A stretch of DNA of 11,975 bases from JBJXHC01 sp964538485. Its GTDB lineage: Bacteria; Bacteroidota; Ignavibacteria; UBA10030; UBA6906. The notes under the pieces were generated by a model. That model had not been told where the DNA came from and searched no databases. It worked only from the letters and a program-made list of their open reading frames with translations. Made by a program: the position numbers and the translations under genes. Shown in pieces: positions 5,654 through 11,975 of the stretch; the first letter of the stretch is position 1, and every line of letters starts with the position of its first letter. The stretch lies in assembly GCA_964538485.1 (NCBI GenBank), contig CAZIHJ010000092.1:1-11975 (forward strand). Reading direction: 5' to 3'.

Positions 5654-6013
5654 TTACATTATTCCAAGTTCAAGTCGCGCCGCTTCCGTCATCATGGCGG
5701 GGCTCCATGGCGGGGTCCAGACAATCTCAACCTTCACACCCGTAACACCGTGGATGGGTTTGATCTTTGTTTCCACATCACGAGGCAACGATTGTGCAGC
5801 AGGACAGTGTGGTGATGTGAGAGTCATCTTTACGTAGACCTGTCCAACGTCATTCACTTTCACCTCATAGATGAGGCCGAGTTCATAAATGTTGACGGGG
5901 ATTTCCGGATCATAGCATGTCCGAATCGCCTCGACTGCTTGCGCCTCGATAATACTCTGTTCTATCGTACTGATTTGCTGCAGTTGTACCGGTTCCTTGT
6001 TTTCTTCCATCAT
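5654..6013 (-). CDS. sufT: SufT, iron-sulfur maturation factor (MIP18/DUF59 family)
   Basis: SufT proteins act in late steps of iron-sulfur protein maturation. The product is 119 residues from the ATG at 6013, or 118 from the next ATG at 6010. GGAG lies 2 and 5 bases before these, so 6010 has the better spacing, while 6013 overlaps the sufU stop by one base (TAATG). Family signatures seen are CYDPEIPVNIYELGLIY (33-49), TLTSPHCPAAQSLP (64-77) with the conserved Cys70, and the C-terminal WTPPWSPAMMTEAARLELG (99-117). The frame stays open for 24 more codons upstream inside sufU, but those residues resemble nothing in the family. Placement among suf genes distinguishes it from PaaD-type relatives. 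Confidence 0.92.
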   Translation of the reverse strand: MMEENKEPVQLQQISTIEQSIIEAQAVEAIRTCYDPEIPVNIYELGLIYEVKVNDVGQVYVKMTLTSPHCPAAQSLPRDVETKIKPIHGVTGVKVEIVWTPPWSPAMMTEAARLELGIM

Positions 6014-6465
6014 TACTCCGTTGAAACCGTTTCGTCTTTTTCTTCCAATGCCGCCTTGGCCGTGTGCCACGCCAAACTCGCGCATTTGACGCGGGCCGGA
6101 AACTCGGACACACCGGCAAATGCGATCAACTTCCCCAACCCGTCTGCGTTCTTCTCCGCATCAATCTCTCCCCGCACAACTTTGTGGAAGAGATCGAAGA
6201 GCACTTCCGCTTCAGCTCTCGTCTTCCCCTTCAACATTGTGCTCATGAGTGACGCTGATGCTTTCGAGATTGCACATCCCGATCCCTGAAAGCTGACATC
6301 GGCGATCCGGTCTCCCTCAATCTGCATATAGACGGTGTAATGATCGCCGCAGAGCGGGTTGTATCCATCGACCATCCTGTGCGGTCCTTCAATCTTACGG
6401 AAGTTCCGGGGACTTTTGTTATGATCGAGAATGACTTCCTGATATAATTCCCTGAGTGCCGACAT
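6013..6465 (-). CDS. sufU: SufU, zinc-dependent sulfurtransferase partner of SufS
   Basis: SufU accepts persulfide sulfur from SufS and hands it to the SufBCD scaffold. The 150-residue product has the zinc ligands and acceptor residues of SufU: C39 and D41 (NPLCGD), C64 (GSGCAIS) and C128 (RVKCASLAW). The extra segment between the second and third cysteine (about residues 80-122) separates SufU from the IscU scaffold. The C-terminal tail (EEKDETVSTE) is longer than I expect for the family and is charged. The ATG at 6465 overlaps the sufS stop (TGATG), so the pair is probably translationally coupled, in keeping with the SufS-SufU partnership. Confidence 0.95.
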   Translation of the reverse strand: MSALRELYQEVILDHNKSPRNFRKIEGPHRMVDGYNPLCGDHYTVYMQIEGDRIADVSFQGSGCAISKASASLMSTMLKGKTRAEAEVLFDLFHKVVRGEIDAEKNADGLGKLIAFAGVSEFPARVKCASLAWHTAKAALEEKDETVSTE

Positions 6466-7703
6466 CAGCCGAGCACCTCTTTCACTTTGTGCAACGCCTT
6501 CACAAAAACATCTATCTCTTCCTTCGTATTGTAGAATGCAAACGACGCCCGAGCAGTGGCCGGAATACCAAACCGTAGCATGACGGGTTGAGCGCAGTGA
6601 TGTCCGGTTCTAATGGCGATTCCTTCATCGTCCAGGATGGTCCCGATATCGTGGGGATGTACGCCATCCATGGTAAATGAAATGACGCTTGCTTTTTCCC
6701 GGGCTGTACCAATGATCTGTACTCCGGGAATTTCCTGGAGCTTCTCGGTACCATAGAAGAGGAGATCCTGTTCGTATGCCGCTATGGCGTTCATATCAAG
6801 TTGGAACATGTAATCGATGGCGGCGCCGAGGCCGATTCCGCCGGCAATATTTGGTGTCCCTGCCTCGAACTTATACGGAAGATCATTGAAGATGGTCTTC
6901 TCAAATGTCACGGACTTGATCATATCACCGCCACCCTGATATGGAGGCATCGCTTCAAGCAGTTTTTTCTTTCCATACAGAACACCGACACCCGTTGGGC
7001 CGAACATTTTGTGCGATGAAATTGCATAGAATTCGCAGTCGAGCTCGCGGACATCAACTTTCATGTGCGGCACAGCCTGTGCGCCGTCGATAAGAACAGG
7101 AATACCCCTGGCGTGTGCCTGAGCAATCATTTCCTTGATAGGGTTGATTGTCCCCAGAGCATTTGAAATATGCGTTAACGCAACGAGCTTTGTTCTCGGC
7201 GTCAACAGTTTCACATAGTCGTCAAGGAGCAGTTCACCACGATCATTCATGGGAATGACCCTGAGTGTTGCCTGCTTCTCATCACACAACATCTGCCAGG
7301 GAACAATATTGGAATGATGTTCCATCGCCGAGATCAACACTTCATCACCGGCATTGACGTTCTTCCTGCCGTAGCTATAGGCGACAAGATTAATTGCTTC
7401 GGTCGTCCCACGAACAAAGATGATTTCTTCGTACGCTGCCGCATTCAGAAATCCGCGGACATTCTCCCGCGCCGCTTCGTATGCACGGGTCGCCCGCTCG
7501 CTGAGGTAGTGTACTCCGCGATGGATATTGGAGTTTTCTTCCTCGTAATACTTCATGATGGCGTCGATCACGATCTGCGGCTTCTGGCTTGTCGCGGCAT
7601 TATCGAAGTACACCAACGCCTTCCCGTTGACGCGCTGTTTCAGCAATGGAAAATGATGACGGCAGCCCGCGATTGTGTGCAGGCGTTCCTGAAACTCCGC
7701 CAT
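6465..7703 (-). CDS. sufS: Cysteine desulfurase SufS
   Basis: SufS is a pyridoxal-phosphate enzyme that takes sulfur from cysteine, leaving alanine, and holds it as a persulfide. From the ATG at 7703 it has 412 residues, the family's usual length. Visible are NAATSQKP (35-42), His130 in AMEHHSN, the PLP-binding Lys232 (SSHKMFGPTG) and the persulfide-carrying Cys370 in RTGHHCAQP, typical of group II (SufS-like) desulfurases. An in-frame TTG eight codons upstream overlaps sufD. I prefer the ATG because AAGGAAG lies eight bases before it and homology begins there. It sits 13 bases after sufD and overlaps sufU by one base. Confidence 0.97.
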   Translation of the reverse strand: MAEFQERLHTIAGCRHHFPLLKQRVNGKALVYFDNAATSQKPQIVIDAIMKYYEEENSNIHRGVHYLSERATRAYEAARENVRGFLNAAAYEEIIFVRGTTEAINLVAYSYGRKNVNAGDEVLISAMEHHSNIVPWQMLCDEKQATLRVIPMNDRGELLLDDYVKLLTPRTKLVALTHISNALGTINPIKEMIAQAHARGIPVLIDGAQAVPHMKVDVRELDCEFYAISSHKMFGPTGVGVLYGKKKLLEAMPPYQGGGDMIKSVTFEKTIFNDLPYKFEAGTPNIAGGIGLGAAIDYMFQLDMNAIAAYEQDLLFYGTEKLQEIPGVQIIGTAREKASVISFTMDGVHPHDIGTILDDEGIAIRTGHHCAQPVMLRFGIPATARASFAFYNTKEEIDVFVKALHKVKEVLG

Positions 7704-7716
7704 CAATATGTCTTCC

Positions 7717-9078
7717 TTAGTGTGCAACGTCTTTGCGTCCTTTGCGCAACCGGGATTGGATCATTGCATCGAGTTGTTCACGGAGAAGCTCGCTGTGCAC
7801 ACGGTGAACCACATCGCTGGCAAAAGCGAATGTCAAAATATCCCTCGCTTCGTTGTTGCTCAAACCGCGTGACCGGAGATAAAACACCTGCTCTTCATCC
7901 AGTTGGCCGACAGTTGCACCATGGGTGCACTTCACATCATCAGCAAAGATTTCGAGCTGCGGCTTCGTGTCAATCGTTGCATCGTCGGAGAGTAACAAGG
8001 TCTTGTTCGTCTGTTTGGCGTCTGTCTTTTGAGCATCCTTGCGAACAAAAATCTTTCCATTAAAAACACCGCGCGACTTACCGTCGAGTATCGACTTGTA
8101 CAGCTCATGGCTGTTGCAGTGGGGTTTCGCATGGTCGATAGTCGTATGGTTGTCCACAAGTTGCTGGTGCATCCCCAGAGAAAGCCCGTTCAGTGTGGAT
8201 TCGCATCCTTCGCCATCCAACACAACCGTGACGTTGTTCCTGACGAGACCACCGCCAAGTGAGATCGAGTTTGAAGTAAAGTTGCTACGGCTGCGTTGAT
8301 GAACGTGAATTGTTCCAACATGGAAGGCTGTTTCCGACTCATCCTGCAGTTTATCATGCTCCACAACCGCATTCTCGTCAAGGACCATCTCGCTCACAGC
8401 GTTAGTAAAATATGGCGTCCTGGAGACACTCACGTAACTCTCCAACACTGACACCTGACTGTTCTTGCCGATAACGAAGAGGTTCCGGGGATGAGCGATA
8501 CACCCATCCGGCTTGTCTGTTGAGATAAAAACAATGTGTACCGGCTCTTCCACGATCGTGTTATCAGGAATGTAAATGAACGCCCCGTCTCGCAAGAATG
8601 CCGTGTTCAGTGAAGTGAACGCATTCTCATCAAAATGGGCATACCGCGTCAGGTGTTTGTCCACATTGTCCGGATGCGACTTGATTGCCGCGCCAAGATT
8701 GCTGACAATCGCGCCGCCCGGAACCGGTGCAAGAGAAGACAGCGGCGGTGAGTAGACACCGTTTACAAAAACAAGCCGCCTGGCGTTGAGTCCTCCAAGG
8801 GCGAACCGTTCTATGTCGCTCTTCGCAAGAGGCGGGCTCATATGTGCAGCCGCAGGAGCAAATCTCGATTTTGCTATCGGCAACACATTTGTAAACCGCC
8901 ACTCTTCATCCCGCGTTGTCGGGAATCCCTTCGCAAGGAACTGTGAGAACGCCGCACGGCGGATCGCGTGTAGGGCCGATTGCGCCTCACCGTTCAGTCC
9001 TTTTTCCAAACCTTCAAAGTGTGTACGGTACCAATCCTGATCGCGTTCGATATTCTGTGTCATTTCCTGAGTCTTCAT
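7717..9078 (-). CDS. sufD: SufD, Fe-S scaffold complex subunit
   Basis: SufD pairs with SufB in the SufBC2D scaffold, where new iron-sulfur clusters are built. The 453-residue product has the SufBD beta-helix core (about residues 170-400). The conserved His386 in DVKCTHGATVG corresponds to the histidine of SufD implicated in cluster assembly at the SufB-SufD interface. The C-terminal EEQVFYLRSRGLSNNEARDIL helix is also typical. The N-terminal region (about 10-120) is the variable helical domain, with DEEWRFTN (57-64) as usual. The start at 9078 overlaps the sufC stop by four bases (ATGA). A second ATG at codon 6 has a nearby AGGAA, but the overlap favours the first. Confidence 0.95.
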   Translation of the reverse strand: MKTQEMTQNIERDQDWYRTHFEGLEKGLNGEAQSALHAIRRAAFSQFLAKGFPTTRDEEWRFTNVLPIAKSRFAPAAAHMSPPLAKSDIERFALGGLNARRLVFVNGVYSPPLSSLAPVPGGAIVSNLGAAIKSHPDNVDKHLTRYAHFDENAFTSLNTAFLRDGAFIYIPDNTIVEEPVHIVFISTDKPDGCIAHPRNLFVIGKNSQVSVLESYVSVSRTPYFTNAVSEMVLDENAVVEHDKLQDESETAFHVGTIHVHQRSRSNFTSNSISLGGGLVRNNVTVVLDGEGCESTLNGLSLGMHQQLVDNHTTIDHAKPHCNSHELYKSILDGKSRGVFNGKIFVRKDAQKTDAKQTNKTLLLSDDATIDTKPQLEIFADDVKCTHGATVGQLDEEQVFYLRSRGLSNNEARDILTFAFASDVVHRVHSELLREQLDAMIQSRLRKGRKDVAH

Positions 9079-9689
9079 GCGCCCACCGATACTCCCGCTT
9101 CATCCTTCAGCCAATCATAACCCTTTTCTTCCAGCACCAGGGCAAGATCCTTGCCCCCGGACTTGACAATCCTTCCATCAACAAGGACATGCACAAAGTC
9201 CGGCACGATGTAGTTCAACAGACGCTGGTAGTGCGTCACGGCAATCACAGCGTTGTCCTTGCGACGAAGCTTATTGACGCCATCGGCGACGAGGCGCAAT
9301 GCATCGATATCGAGACCGGAATCGGTTTCGTCAAGAATTGCAAGCTTCGGGTCGAGTACCGCCATCTGGAAAATCTCATTCCGCTTCTTCTCTCCACCCG
9401 AGAATCCTTCGTTCACCGGTCGGCTGAGAAGACTCTGNNNNNNNNNNNNNNNNNNNNNNNNNNNNNNNNNNNNNNNNNNNNNNNNNNNNNNNNNNNNNNN
9501 NNNNNNNNNNNNNNNNNNNNNNNNNNNNNNNNNNNNNTCACGTCCGGCCAATACCTGTGCGAGCGTGCTTTTGCCGGAACCATTCGGTCCCATAATTGCG
9601 TGAACTTCGCCCGGTTTCACCGTAAGATTGATACCGTTGAGAATCTCATTCCCATTGACTGATGCGTGCAGGTTTTTTATTTCAAGCAT
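9075..9689 (-). CDS. sufC: SufC ATPase, interrupted by an assembly gap
   Basis: SufC is the ABC-type ATPase of the SufBC2D scaffold. Before the gap (residues 1-50) are MLEIKNLHAS, the Walker A motif GPNGSGKST (34-42) and QVLAGR. After it come PVNEGFSGGEKKRNE (the ABC signature), the Walker B region LAILDETDSGLDID and the H-loop VTHYQRLL. As written it has 204 residues, 34 of them unknown, against about 250 in the family. By comparison with E. coli SufC as I remember it, some 85 residues should separate LAGR from SLLSR, so about 50 residues (150 bases) are missing beyond the 100 N. The intact frame across the gap is coincidental. The start at 9689 has AGAGGA five bases upstream; the longer open frame back to 9869 runs into sufB and is not homologous. 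Confidence 0.95.
   Translation of the reverse strand: MLEIKNLHASVNGNEILNGINLTVKPGEVHAIMGPNGSGKSTLAQVLAGRXXXXXXXXXXXXXXXXXXXXXXXXXXXXXXXXXXQSLLSRPVNEGFSGGEKKRNEIFQMAVLDPKLAILDETDSGLDIDALRLVADGVNKLRRKDNAVIAVTHYQRLLNYIVPDFVHVLVDGRIVKSGGKDLALVLEEKGYDWLKDEAGVSVGA
9438..9537. other. Assembly gap of exactly 100 N inside sufC
   Basis: One hundred consecutive N mark a scaffold join of conventional, not measured, length. The flanking coding sequence shows that about 250 bases of sufC should lie here. Nothing can be said about the missing bases themselves. Confidence 0.99.
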
Positions 9690-9745
9690 GTTTTCCTCTG
9701 TGCCGTTGTATTGCTGATTCTGAATTCGCCTTCTGCGGGCTTCAT
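9677..9745 (-). CDS. Possible 22-codon leader ORF running into sufC
   Basis: In the 82-base purine-rich gap between sufB and sufC, an ATG at 9745 opens a frame of 22 codons (MKPAEGEFRISNTTAQRKTC and two more residues), ending at a TAA at 9679-9677, inside the fourth codon region of sufC. AAAAGGG lies four bases before the ATG. Translation of this frame would end over the sufC start, an arrangement used for translational coupling. A frame of this length arises easily by chance and I know no such peptide, so this is tentative. Confidence 0.2.
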   Translation of the reverse strand: MKPAEGEFRISNTTAQRKTCLK

Positions 9746-9771
9746 TTTCCCTTTTGCCTTTTTCCTTTGAT

Positions 9772-11217
9772 CTATCCCACGCTGCCTTCGAGGCTGATGC
9801 CAAGCAGTTTCTGCGCTTCAACTGCAAACTCCATCGGAAGCTCTCTGAAGACCTCCTTGCAGAACCCATTCACGATCATGTTCACAGCATCTTCTGTTGA
9901 AAGTCCGCGCTGCTTGCAATAGAATATTTGATCTTCACCAATCTTGGAGGTGGACGCTTCATGCTCGACCTTCGACGTGGTGTTCTTCACCTCAATGTAC
10001 GGGAAGGTGTGCGCTCCGCATTTATCGCCAAGCAGTAATGAGTCGCATTGCGAGAAGTTGCGTGCGTTGGAGGCGCTCTTCGTGATTTTCACCTGACCCC
10101 GGTAGGAGTTCTGACCGAAACCGGCCGAGATGCCTTTTGAAACAATCGTGCTCCTGGTGTTCTTCCCGATGTGAATCATCTTGGTGCCCGTATCCGCCTG
10201 CTGACGATTGTTTGTCACGGCCACGGAATAGAACTCACCAACCGAGTTGTCACCCTGAAGTATGCAACTCGGATACTTCCAGGTAATTGCTGAACCGGTT
10301 TCCACTTGTGTCCAGGAGATCTTGGAATTGACGCCGGCACATTTGCCGCGCTTGGTGACGAAGTTGTAGATTCCGCCCTTGCCTTCCTTATCACCCGGAT
10401 ACCAATTCTGTACCGTTGAATATTTGATCTGCGCATTGTCCAGCGCAACAAGCTCAACAACGGCGGCATGTAACTGGTTCGTGTCACGGATGGGCGCAGT
10501 ACACCCTTCAAGGTAGCTGACGTATGCTCCCTCTTCTGCTATGATCAATGTACGCTCGAACTGCCCCGTGTCCGCTGCATTGATGCGGAAGTATGTCGAA
10601 AGTTCCATCGGACAGCGAACACCTTTGGGAATGTAACAGAACGAGCCGTCCGTGAACACTGCGGAGTTCAACGCAGCGAAATAATTATCGGTGTGCGGAA
10701 CAACCGACCCAAGATATTTCTTGATCAGCTCCGGATGATGTTGCACTGCCTCCGAGAACGAGCCGAAGATAATCCCCAACTCGCCGAGTTTCTCTTTGAA
10801 AGTCGTTGCGACTGAAACACTGTCAAACACAGCGTCTACAGCAACCCCGGCAAGGGCTTTTTGCTCGGCCAGCGGGATGCCGAGCTTCGCATAGGTCTTC
10901 AGCAATTCGGGATCGACTTCATCCAGACTTTTCAACTGTGCCTTTTTCTTCGGAGCCGAGTAGTAACGGCTCTCCTGATAGTCAATGGGTGGATAGTGGA
11001 CATTCGGCCATGCGGGCTCTTCCATCGTCAGCCAGTGACGGTATGCCCTCAGACGCCACTCCAGCATAAACTCCGGTTCGTTCTTCTTTGCCGAGATTAA
11101 GCGGATAATATCTTCGTTCAAACCCTTCGGCACAACATCGGATTCAATGTCTGTGACGAAACCGTATTGATACTCGCGGTTGGCAAGATTCTCTATTGCG
11201 TTGGTCTCAGTGCTCAT
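9772..11217 (-). CDS. sufB: SufB, Fe-S scaffold complex subunit
   Basis: SufB is the core scaffold subunit on which the nascent cluster is assembled. The 481-residue product shows the family pattern: the N-terminal MLEWRLRAYRHW (51-62), NSAVFTDGSFCYIPKGV, the beta-helix, and then CDSLLLGDKCGAHTFPYIE. There Cys400 corresponds to the conserved essential cysteine (C405 in E. coli), and the EHEASTSKIGEDQ stretch (418-430) contains the conserved glutamate ligand candidate. FYCKQRGLS and IVNGFCKEVFRELP close the domain. The ATG at 11217 has only a weak AGAG-type signal upstream. It lies 36 bases after the 199-residue gene and 82 before sufC, a larger gap than elsewhere in the operon. Confidence 0.97.
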   Translation of the reverse strand: MSTETNAIENLANREYQYGFVTDIESDVVPKGLNEDIIRLISAKKNEPEFMLEWRLRAYRHWLTMEEPAWPNVHYPPIDYQESRYYSAPKKKAQLKSLDEVDPELLKTYAKLGIPLAEQKALAGVAVDAVFDSVSVATTFKEKLGELGIIFGSFSEAVQHHPELIKKYLGSVVPHTDNYFAALNSAVFTDGSFCYIPKGVRCPMELSTYFRINAADTGQFERTLIIAEEGAYVSYLEGCTAPIRDTNQLHAAVVELVALDNAQIKYSTVQNWYPGDKEGKGGIYNFVTKRGKCAGVNSKISWTQVETGSAITWKYPSCILQGDNSVGEFYSVAVTNNRQQADTGTKMIHIGKNTRSTIVSKGISAGFGQNSYRGQVKITKSASNARNFSQCDSLLLGDKCGAHTFPYIEVKNTTSKVEHEASTSKIGEDQIFYCKQRGLSTEDAVNMIVNGFCKEVFRELPMEFAVEAQKLLGISLEGSVG

Positions 11218-11253
11218 CGTTTCTCTTTATCGTTTATCTCATTCATTCATTTC

Positions 11254-11853
11254 TCAACCGCCAACGGGCTTCGAGCTTTTGATTGGCGGAAGAGGTCGTT
11301 TGCCAAGAGGTGGAATCGTTCCACCGGCAGCAACTGGAGCAACAGGTTTGGGTTGTGGCGGAGGCACAGCCGGTGCAGAGGCAACCGGAGCCGATGTAGC
11401 CACTGCTGCTGGCGCGGTGGCGGCCACAGCAGGTTGGGCTGGGGCAGCAGGCGCAGGTTTTGCAACTCCCGCCGGGCTTGCACTTCTTAACGGTGGAAGG
11501 CCACCTGCAGGTCGGGGCGCTGCCGCTCCGGGAACAGGCTTTGCCGCCGGAGCGGGTTTCGCCGGTGCCGCGGCTTTCACCGCTGGCTTTCGAAATTCCT
11601 CGTAGTGCAAGAGCCAACTCTGACGGTCAATGGGGCTGAGTATTTTCTTTTTTTCAAGCTGTTGTACAAAGGCACGGGCAATCGTCTCTGCGTCGCTGTA
11701 ACTCACCTTCATACTTCTTCTCTCCAACATCGTCTGAATGCCATACTGTATGTCTCTAAAAAAGACATTCGAGAGGTGATACATCGGATAATGATCCTTG
11801 AGAAACTTCAGCACATCTGTTTCATTTGTCAGAACGTATTCCAATTGCTTCAT
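11254..11853 (-). CDS. Unrecognised SUF-operon protein with Ala/Pro-rich tail
   Basis: The 199-residue product has two parts. Residues 1-90 look folded and mostly helical (MKQLEYVLTNETDVLKFLKD at the start, then DIQYGIQTMLERR and AETIARAFVQQLEKKKI), with aromatic and charged residues. Residues 91-199 are a disordered tail made largely of Ala and Pro with few charges. The tail carries three related short motifs: LPPLRS (119-124), IPPLGK (180-185) and LPPIKS (188-193), each proline pair followed by a basic residue; two follow a Gly-Gly. There is no signal peptide or membrane segment. I cannot assign a family. It sits between the desulfurase remnant (26 bases) and sufB (36 bases), so it probably works with iron-sulfur assembly, perhaps as an adaptor. 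The start at 11853 has only AGAGAG upstream. Confidence 0.85.
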   Translation of the reverse strand: MKQLEYVLTNETDVLKFLKDHYPMYHLSNVFFRDIQYGIQTMLERRSMKVSYSDAETIARAFVQQLEKKKILSPIDRQSWLLHYEEFRKPAVKAAAPAKPAPAAKPVPGAAAPRPAGGLPPLRSASPAGVAKPAPAAPAQPAVAATAPAAVATSAPVASAPAVPPPQPKPVAPVAAGGTIPPLGKRPLPPIKSSKPVGG

Positions 11854-11879
11854 GGTGGTTCTCTCTTTCGATATGCGGA

Positions 11880-11975
11880 TTATGTTGGTTGAAGGTAACC
11901 GAGCTTTTCTCTCGTCACCCTGACCGTCTCCACTACCCGTCCGATGGTGTATTCAATTTCTTCACCTGTAGTAAA
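11880..11975 (-). CDS. Cysteine desulfurase (IscS/NifS-like), C-terminal end only
   Basis: A minus-strand frame enters at the right edge and ends with TAA at 11882-11880, giving 31 residues that start FTTGEEIEYTIGRVVETVRV. The FTT-x-EEI-(D/E)-Y-x(6)-V-x(3)-V pattern is the usual C-terminus of IscS/NifS-type desulfurases (compare RFTTEEEIDYV). The position at the head of a SUF operon supports this. Only the tail is visible, so catalytic residues cannot be checked. If right, the operon encodes two desulfurases, this one and SufS. Confidence 0.6.
   Translation of the reverse strand, partial: FTTGEEIEYTIGRVVETVRVTREKLGYLQPT

Noticed and set aside
7314..8063. Plus-strand 249-codon frame opposite sufS and sufD
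   Set aside because: It spans the junction of two real minus-strand genes, shows no domain pattern and is best explained as an antisense shadow.
8916..9662. Plus-strand 248-codon frame across the gap
   Set aside because: It is antisense to sufD and sufC and continuous only because unknown bases hide stops.
9690..9869. N-terminal extension of SufC to a start at 9869
   Set aside because: It would overlap the end of sufB out of frame. SufC homology begins exactly at MLEIKNL, where a good ribosome binding site sits.
11239..11250. Three TCAT repeats (ATGA on the minus strand) before sufB
   Set aside because: Only 12 bases long. It could offer overlapping start/stop codons, but no frame of note results.
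11180..11605. Plus-strand Gly/Ala-rich 141-codon frame
   Set aside because: It is the antisense reading of the Ala/Pro-rich tail of the 199-residue protein. GCN and CCN repeats give Gly/Arg/Ala strings on the other strand.
1..11975. Mobile elements, CRISPR, phage or defence genes
   Set aside because: No transposase, integrase, repeat array or nuclease-like gene is seen. The coding content is housekeeping apart from the two unrecognised proteins.

Overview
The window is a compact, almost entirely minus-strand stretch of a bacterial chromosome. Gene order and signals point to the Bacteroidota/Chlorobiota/Ignavibacteriota (FCB) group: folP sits directly upstream of the diadenylate cyclase gene dacA, Shine-Dalgarno signals are weak at several genes, and TTG-N20-TAnnTT promoter-like sequences occur. 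This assignment is inferred from layout, not proven. A 100-N assembly gap (9438-9537) shows that this is a scaffold of a draft or metagenomic assembly.

Right to left, in the direction of transcription, the first block (11975 to about 5270) is an iron-sulfur cluster assembly operon. It runs: C-terminus of an IscS/NifS-like cysteine desulfurase, an unrecognised 199-residue protein with an Ala/Pro-rich tail, sufB, sufC (interrupted by the gap), sufD, sufS, sufU, sufT and an A-type carrier (iscA/sufA/erpA family). Most junctions are 1-10 base overlaps or gaps below 40 bases. The SufBCD scaffold, the SufS-SufU sulfur-donor pair, the SufT maturation factor and an A-type carrier together form a full SUF pathway. 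The desulfurase remnant suggests a second sulfur donor at the head of the operon.

Next come an iron/manganese superoxide dismutase, with its own candidate promoter and a strong terminator, and iscX. Both fit the iron-sulfur and oxidative-stress theme. The dismutase has a twin-arginine (Tat) signal and, just before the mature domain, a second start codon with an excellent ribosome binding site. It could therefore be made in exported and cytosolic forms.

The second block (about 4160 to 470) starts with a 32-residue, extremely basic protein that has its own promoter-like sequence and hairpin terminator. It continues with folP, dacA, pcm and miaA, tightly packed or overlapping, and ends with a tRNA-Pro(CGG) gene. 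These are housekeeping genes: folate synthesis, c-di-AMP signalling, protein repair and tRNA modification. At the left edge is the 5' end of a probable lipoprotein gene, preceded by about 340 bases without a convincing gene.

No mobile element, CRISPR array or phage gene is visible. The least explained items are the 199-residue SUF-operon protein, the 32-residue basic protein, the dual-start dismutase and a 22-codon reading frame running into the start of sufC.
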